DNA from: Eupeodes corollae
Taxonomy: Eukaryota; Arthropoda; Insecta; Diptera; Syrphidae
Assembly: GCF_945859685.1 (NCBI RefSeq)
Contig: NC_079149.1
Location: 115,045,575 to 115,109,574 of the forward strand
Direction: 5' to 3'
DNA: 64,000 bases
The notes beneath the pieces are model-generated. The model had not been told where the DNA came from. It was given only the letters and a program-made list of their open reading frames with translations, and did not search any database. The position numbers and the translations under genes are program-made. Positions 61,298 to 64,000 of the stretch are shown piece after piece (position 1 is the first letter of the stretch; every line of letters begins with the position of its first letter).

Positions 61298-63617
61298 TTT
61301 TCATTTGTGCTATTGAAGTTAAGATGAAAATGTTATCGACAGTAGAGTAACCAGAGCGGAAACCAGCTTGAAACTCGCTGAGTTTTTCGTTCACGGAAAC
61401 CCACTCTTCGAGTCTTTTGTATAATAATGTTGTATAAGCTTTTAGCACCGAGTTCAACAAAGTGATCCCCCTATAATTGGCTGGATTTGAGCTGTCACCT
61501 TTTTTGTATATTGGTAATATCAAGGACTCATAAAACTGATCAGGTAGTGTTCCAAAGTTAAATATGATGTCGAGTGCTTTGGCGAAGTAATCTTTGAAGG
61601 TTTGGGAGCTATATTTGTAGAATTTGGCCGGTATGCCGTCAGGTCCTGATGCTTTGCCATCTCTTAAGGAATTAAGTACCAATTCGACTTCTTCAAATCT
61701 AATTTCTTTATCTAAAAGATCGTCCACAATGTTGGGCTGTGCAAAACTCCACGTAATCTGATCCGTTTGATATAATAGTGATTCAAAATAGAGTCGTAAG
61801 CTTTCCAAGGGAATCGAAATTTGTTCTTTTGATTCGAAGTTACCAGACAATTTTCTGGTTAAAGACCAGAATTCTTTTGCATCCTTGCTTTGACTTAGTG
61901 CACATGCCAATTTTTCTTCATGAGATCGCTTTTTTATTTTTACAGTCCGTTTATAGTGCTTATTTGCTTCTATATAATCTATTCTAATCGACTGGGATTC
62001 ATTTTTTCTTAACAAGTTGAGCAAGGCTAAACACTTTTTTCTGAGTTTTTCGCATTCACGATCATACCATACGGATTTCTTATGGAGTGTACCTGATTTG
62101 GGAATTGATGTCGCCGATTTTATGACGATTGATTCGAGGTCACATAAAGGCAAATAATTTGCAATCGATCCACTTTGTTTTGTTTGAAGCAGTGCATCCA
62201 TTTTTGTTTTATATTCTTCTTTTTTAGTTTTGTTCCATTTGAGGATTTTATTACCCAACTCATGAGCGTCTGCTCGAGTACTGCAGGATTTGTTATTTTG
62301 AATTGTTATCGTTATTGGCAGATGATCGGAAAATGTTTCCTTTCCTACCTTAAAATATTCCAAAAATGTCCACCAGTCGCCACCCAAGATGCCATAATCA
62401 ATAACAGAACTACCCTGTTTTCCGACAAATGTATATTCACCCTCGAAGTCTCCTTCTGAAGCCCCATTTAATATGCTCAGACCAAATTCGTTTGCTAATT
62501 CTATGATCTTTCGACCCTCTCCATTCACTTTTTTATCTTTCGATTGACGTGTATGATCTGTTATCGCTTTTACCGATTCTTCAGCCGCTGTTCTTGCATT
62601 TAAATCTCCAATGATCAACAAGTTTTGTGATTTCAAACCGCAAAGACAGTCATAAAGCGATTCAAAATCTCGTTCCCAATAGTTGCAATTAAGATAGACA
62701 GGAACAATATACAACATATTGCCCTGACTTTTGACTTCTATATACATAATTTCTTCAATTTTGCTTATTTTGAAAATTCTATACATCTCTTTCTTTATTG
62801 CAATAAGAGTACCACCGCTAGCTCTTCCCTTGCTGGAAGTTCTTTTTGCAGGAGTCCATGCACATTCGTAAGAAGGAAAGTAATTTCTAAATTCTACTAT
62901 TTTGTACGCTTCTACGTGAGTTTCTAAAAGACAGATAATATCAAAACTATATAGATACTCAAAAAACCCCGGGAATATTAATTTGTTGTTAAAACCACCT
63001 ACATTATACGCCACAATTTTTAAGTTACAGAAAGATTCAGTGCCTGTTTCTTTTTGCGGCTGTTGTTGTTGGTGTTGTTGGAGCTGCTGCTTTTGTTGTT
63101 GATATAGTTCTGGTTGTTGCTGATGATTTTGTTGTTGATATTGTTGATGTTGTTGTTGTTGGTGTTGTTGTGGCTGTTGCTGGTGTTGTTTGTTCTGGTG
63201 ATGTTGTTTTTGATGGTGTTGTTGCTGTTGTTGTGGTTGTTTTTGTTGTTGGTGTTGTTGTTGCTGCAGGTGTTGTTTTGCCTGATGTTGTTGGTGATAT
63301 TGTTGTTGGTGTTGTTGCAACAGTAGTAGTTGTTGTTGTTGTAGTAGTAGTAGTTGTTGTTGTTGATGTTCGTGTCGTTCTTTTTGTTGTTGGAGTGTTT
63401 GTTGGAGTTGTTGTTCTTGTTGTTGTAGTTGGTTTTGTTGGAGCTGCTGATGATGACTTTGCTGCCTTTGTTGTTGATATTGTTGTTGTTGCTTTTGTTG
63501 TTCTTGTTGTTCTTCTTCTTCTTGACTCTGAAGTTGTGTGTTTTTAGTTTTTGTTATTGTGTTTTGTGCACGCTGTTTTGAGTCTTGTTTAGAGGTGTTA
63601 TGTTTTATTATTGTTTG
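61194..63617 (-). pseudogene. Retrotransposon ORF, 5' part: Q-rich leader, endonuclease, start of reverse transcriptase
   Basis: The frame is open from just after a TAG at 63620-63618 down to 61194, about 807 codons. The first ~190 residues are low-complexity Gln with His, Leu, Tyr and Lys. The endonuclease follows (about 63030-62270): KIVAYNVGGFNN, ICLLETHVEA (catalytic Glu), SGGTLIAIKK, LLIIGDLNARTA (Asp/Asn), VIDYGILGG and FSDHLPITI (the SDH motif), all intact. The reverse transcriptase begins near 61665: DGKASGPDGIPAKFYK, ILPIYKKGDSSNPANYRG, EFQAGFRSGYSTVDNIF and LYTFFVDF, with the motif A Asp. It then runs out of frame. No ATG precedes the endonuclease in this frame, so the start is missing or non-standard, or lies beyond a frameshift. 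Confidence 0.85.
63055..63560 (-). repeat. CAA/CAG/CAC-rich low-complexity tract coding poly-glutamine
   Basis: About 500 bases of mixed CAA, CAC, CAG, CTA and CAT codons on the minus strand. The interruptions by His, Tyr, Lys, Pro and Leu show it is not a simple pure microsatellite. The complement creates long artificial Val- and Leu-rich frames on the plus strand, which should be ignored. Confidence 0.9.
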
Positions 63618-63782
63618 CTATTCCAAATTGTTATGTTGGCTATAGCTAGGGTCATTATTTTGATTAGTCGTTGGTGTAAGTGTTTTGTTAAGGTATTCAT
63701 TAGTGTTTTTTTGTGTAAGAAACTTTCTTATTGGGTTTCTGGGTTGTTTTTTTTGGATTCCGCAGATCCAATTGGCACTGAT

Positions 63783-64000
63783 TGGTGTAACTGACAACGA
63801 CCTAAACTACAGTACCAGAGTCTTGGAGAAAATGTCTTAAGTGCGCCACCCACAAAAAACAGGGCACACATTTGAATTGTTTTTTAATCAGCCTATGCGG
63901 ACAAATCTTTAGCGGTTTCTCATAAAAAATTTATTTAAATTTTAAAACTAGCAGCTTTTTATATAAGACACAGTTTTTTAATCACCTTTCAAGCCTTAAT
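63783..64000. other. Flank beyond the retrotransposon
   Basis: Short A/T-rich flank to the end of the window. Nothing recognised. Confidence 0.45.

Larger units (their letters stand above)
59544..63772 (-). mobile_element. Near full-length APE-type non-LTR retrotransposon
   Basis: It is bounded by a perfect 10-bp direct repeat (TGGCACTGAT at 59534-59543 and 63773-63782), the expected target-site duplication. On the minus strand it runs from a 5' end ATTGGATCTGCGG, through a glutamine-rich leader, an apurinic-type endonuclease, a reverse transcriptase and a C-terminal Cys/His motif, to a 3' untranslated region closing in an ATCT-type microsatellite tail (59544-59553 in complement). There is no separate ORF1. 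I place it in the large Jockey/I/CR1 assemblage of APE-class elements without fixing the clade. It is much less decayed than any other element here, so it inserted late. Confidence 0.9.

Noticed and set aside
63114..63547. Long Val-rich and Leu-rich open frames on the plus strand
   Set aside because: They are the complement of the CAA/CAC-rich leader of the minus-strand retrotransposon, and homopolymeric composition explains them.

Overview
The window looks like intergenic or intronic DNA from a large, AT-rich fly genome (Diptera, probably Brachycera). Three things suggest this: long A/T-rich non-coding tracts with GGTAGGTA and CATATGTATG words, the mix of mobile elements (mariner and Tc1 DNA transposons, RTE and Jockey-like non-LTR retrotransposons, a tRNA-like SINE), and the complete absence of bacterial operon structure. 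I find no complete host protein-coding gene. The long open frames all belong to one retrotransposon, and most short frames are chance.

Layout. 1-8.9 kb: a partial interspersed repeat, a GC-richer island (2.6-3.7 kb), a deleted mariner copy, a second interspersed-repeat copy, and a second GC-richer island (7.1-8.5 kb). 8.9-13.4 kb: a SINE and two more copies of the same mariner lineage. 16.6-19.1 kb: a different mariner remnant and two decayed Jockey-like reverse transcriptase fragments. 19.7-20.6 kb: a GC-richer pocket with a plausible 99-nt intron behind a small open frame. 22.7-31.6 kb: a six-monomer direct-repeat array whose monomers alternate between two types (A-B-A-B-A-B) and carry a short motif in alternating orientation. 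I do not recognise this array, and it is the most unusual structure in the window. 31.8-38.4 kb: inverted repeats, a small mariner, a promoter-like GC-rich pocket, an RTE fragment, a mariner head and the longest copy of the interspersed repeat, with ~173-bp internal subrepeats. 38.4-43.4 kb: mostly unique AT-rich DNA. 43.4-51.5 kb: a Jockey/CR1-like fragment, an RTE fragment, a further interspersed-repeat copy, a mariner and an RTE 3' end. 53.7-54.9 kb: a Tc1-like element with both inverted repeats and a SINE inserted in it. 56.3 kb: a candidate signal-peptide exon ending in a consensus splice donor. 57.2-59.4 kb: two joined RTE copies. 59.5-63.8 kb: a nearly full-length non-LTR retrotransposon on the minus strand, bounded by a perfect 10-bp repeat, with an unusual ~190-residue glutamine-rich leader ahead of its endonuclease.

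No copy looks able to move by itself: every transposase and reverse transcriptase seen has stops, frameshifts or deletions. The high density of decayed, differently oriented elements fits heterochromatin, a recombination-poor region or a piRNA-source locus, but the sequence alone does not choose between these.
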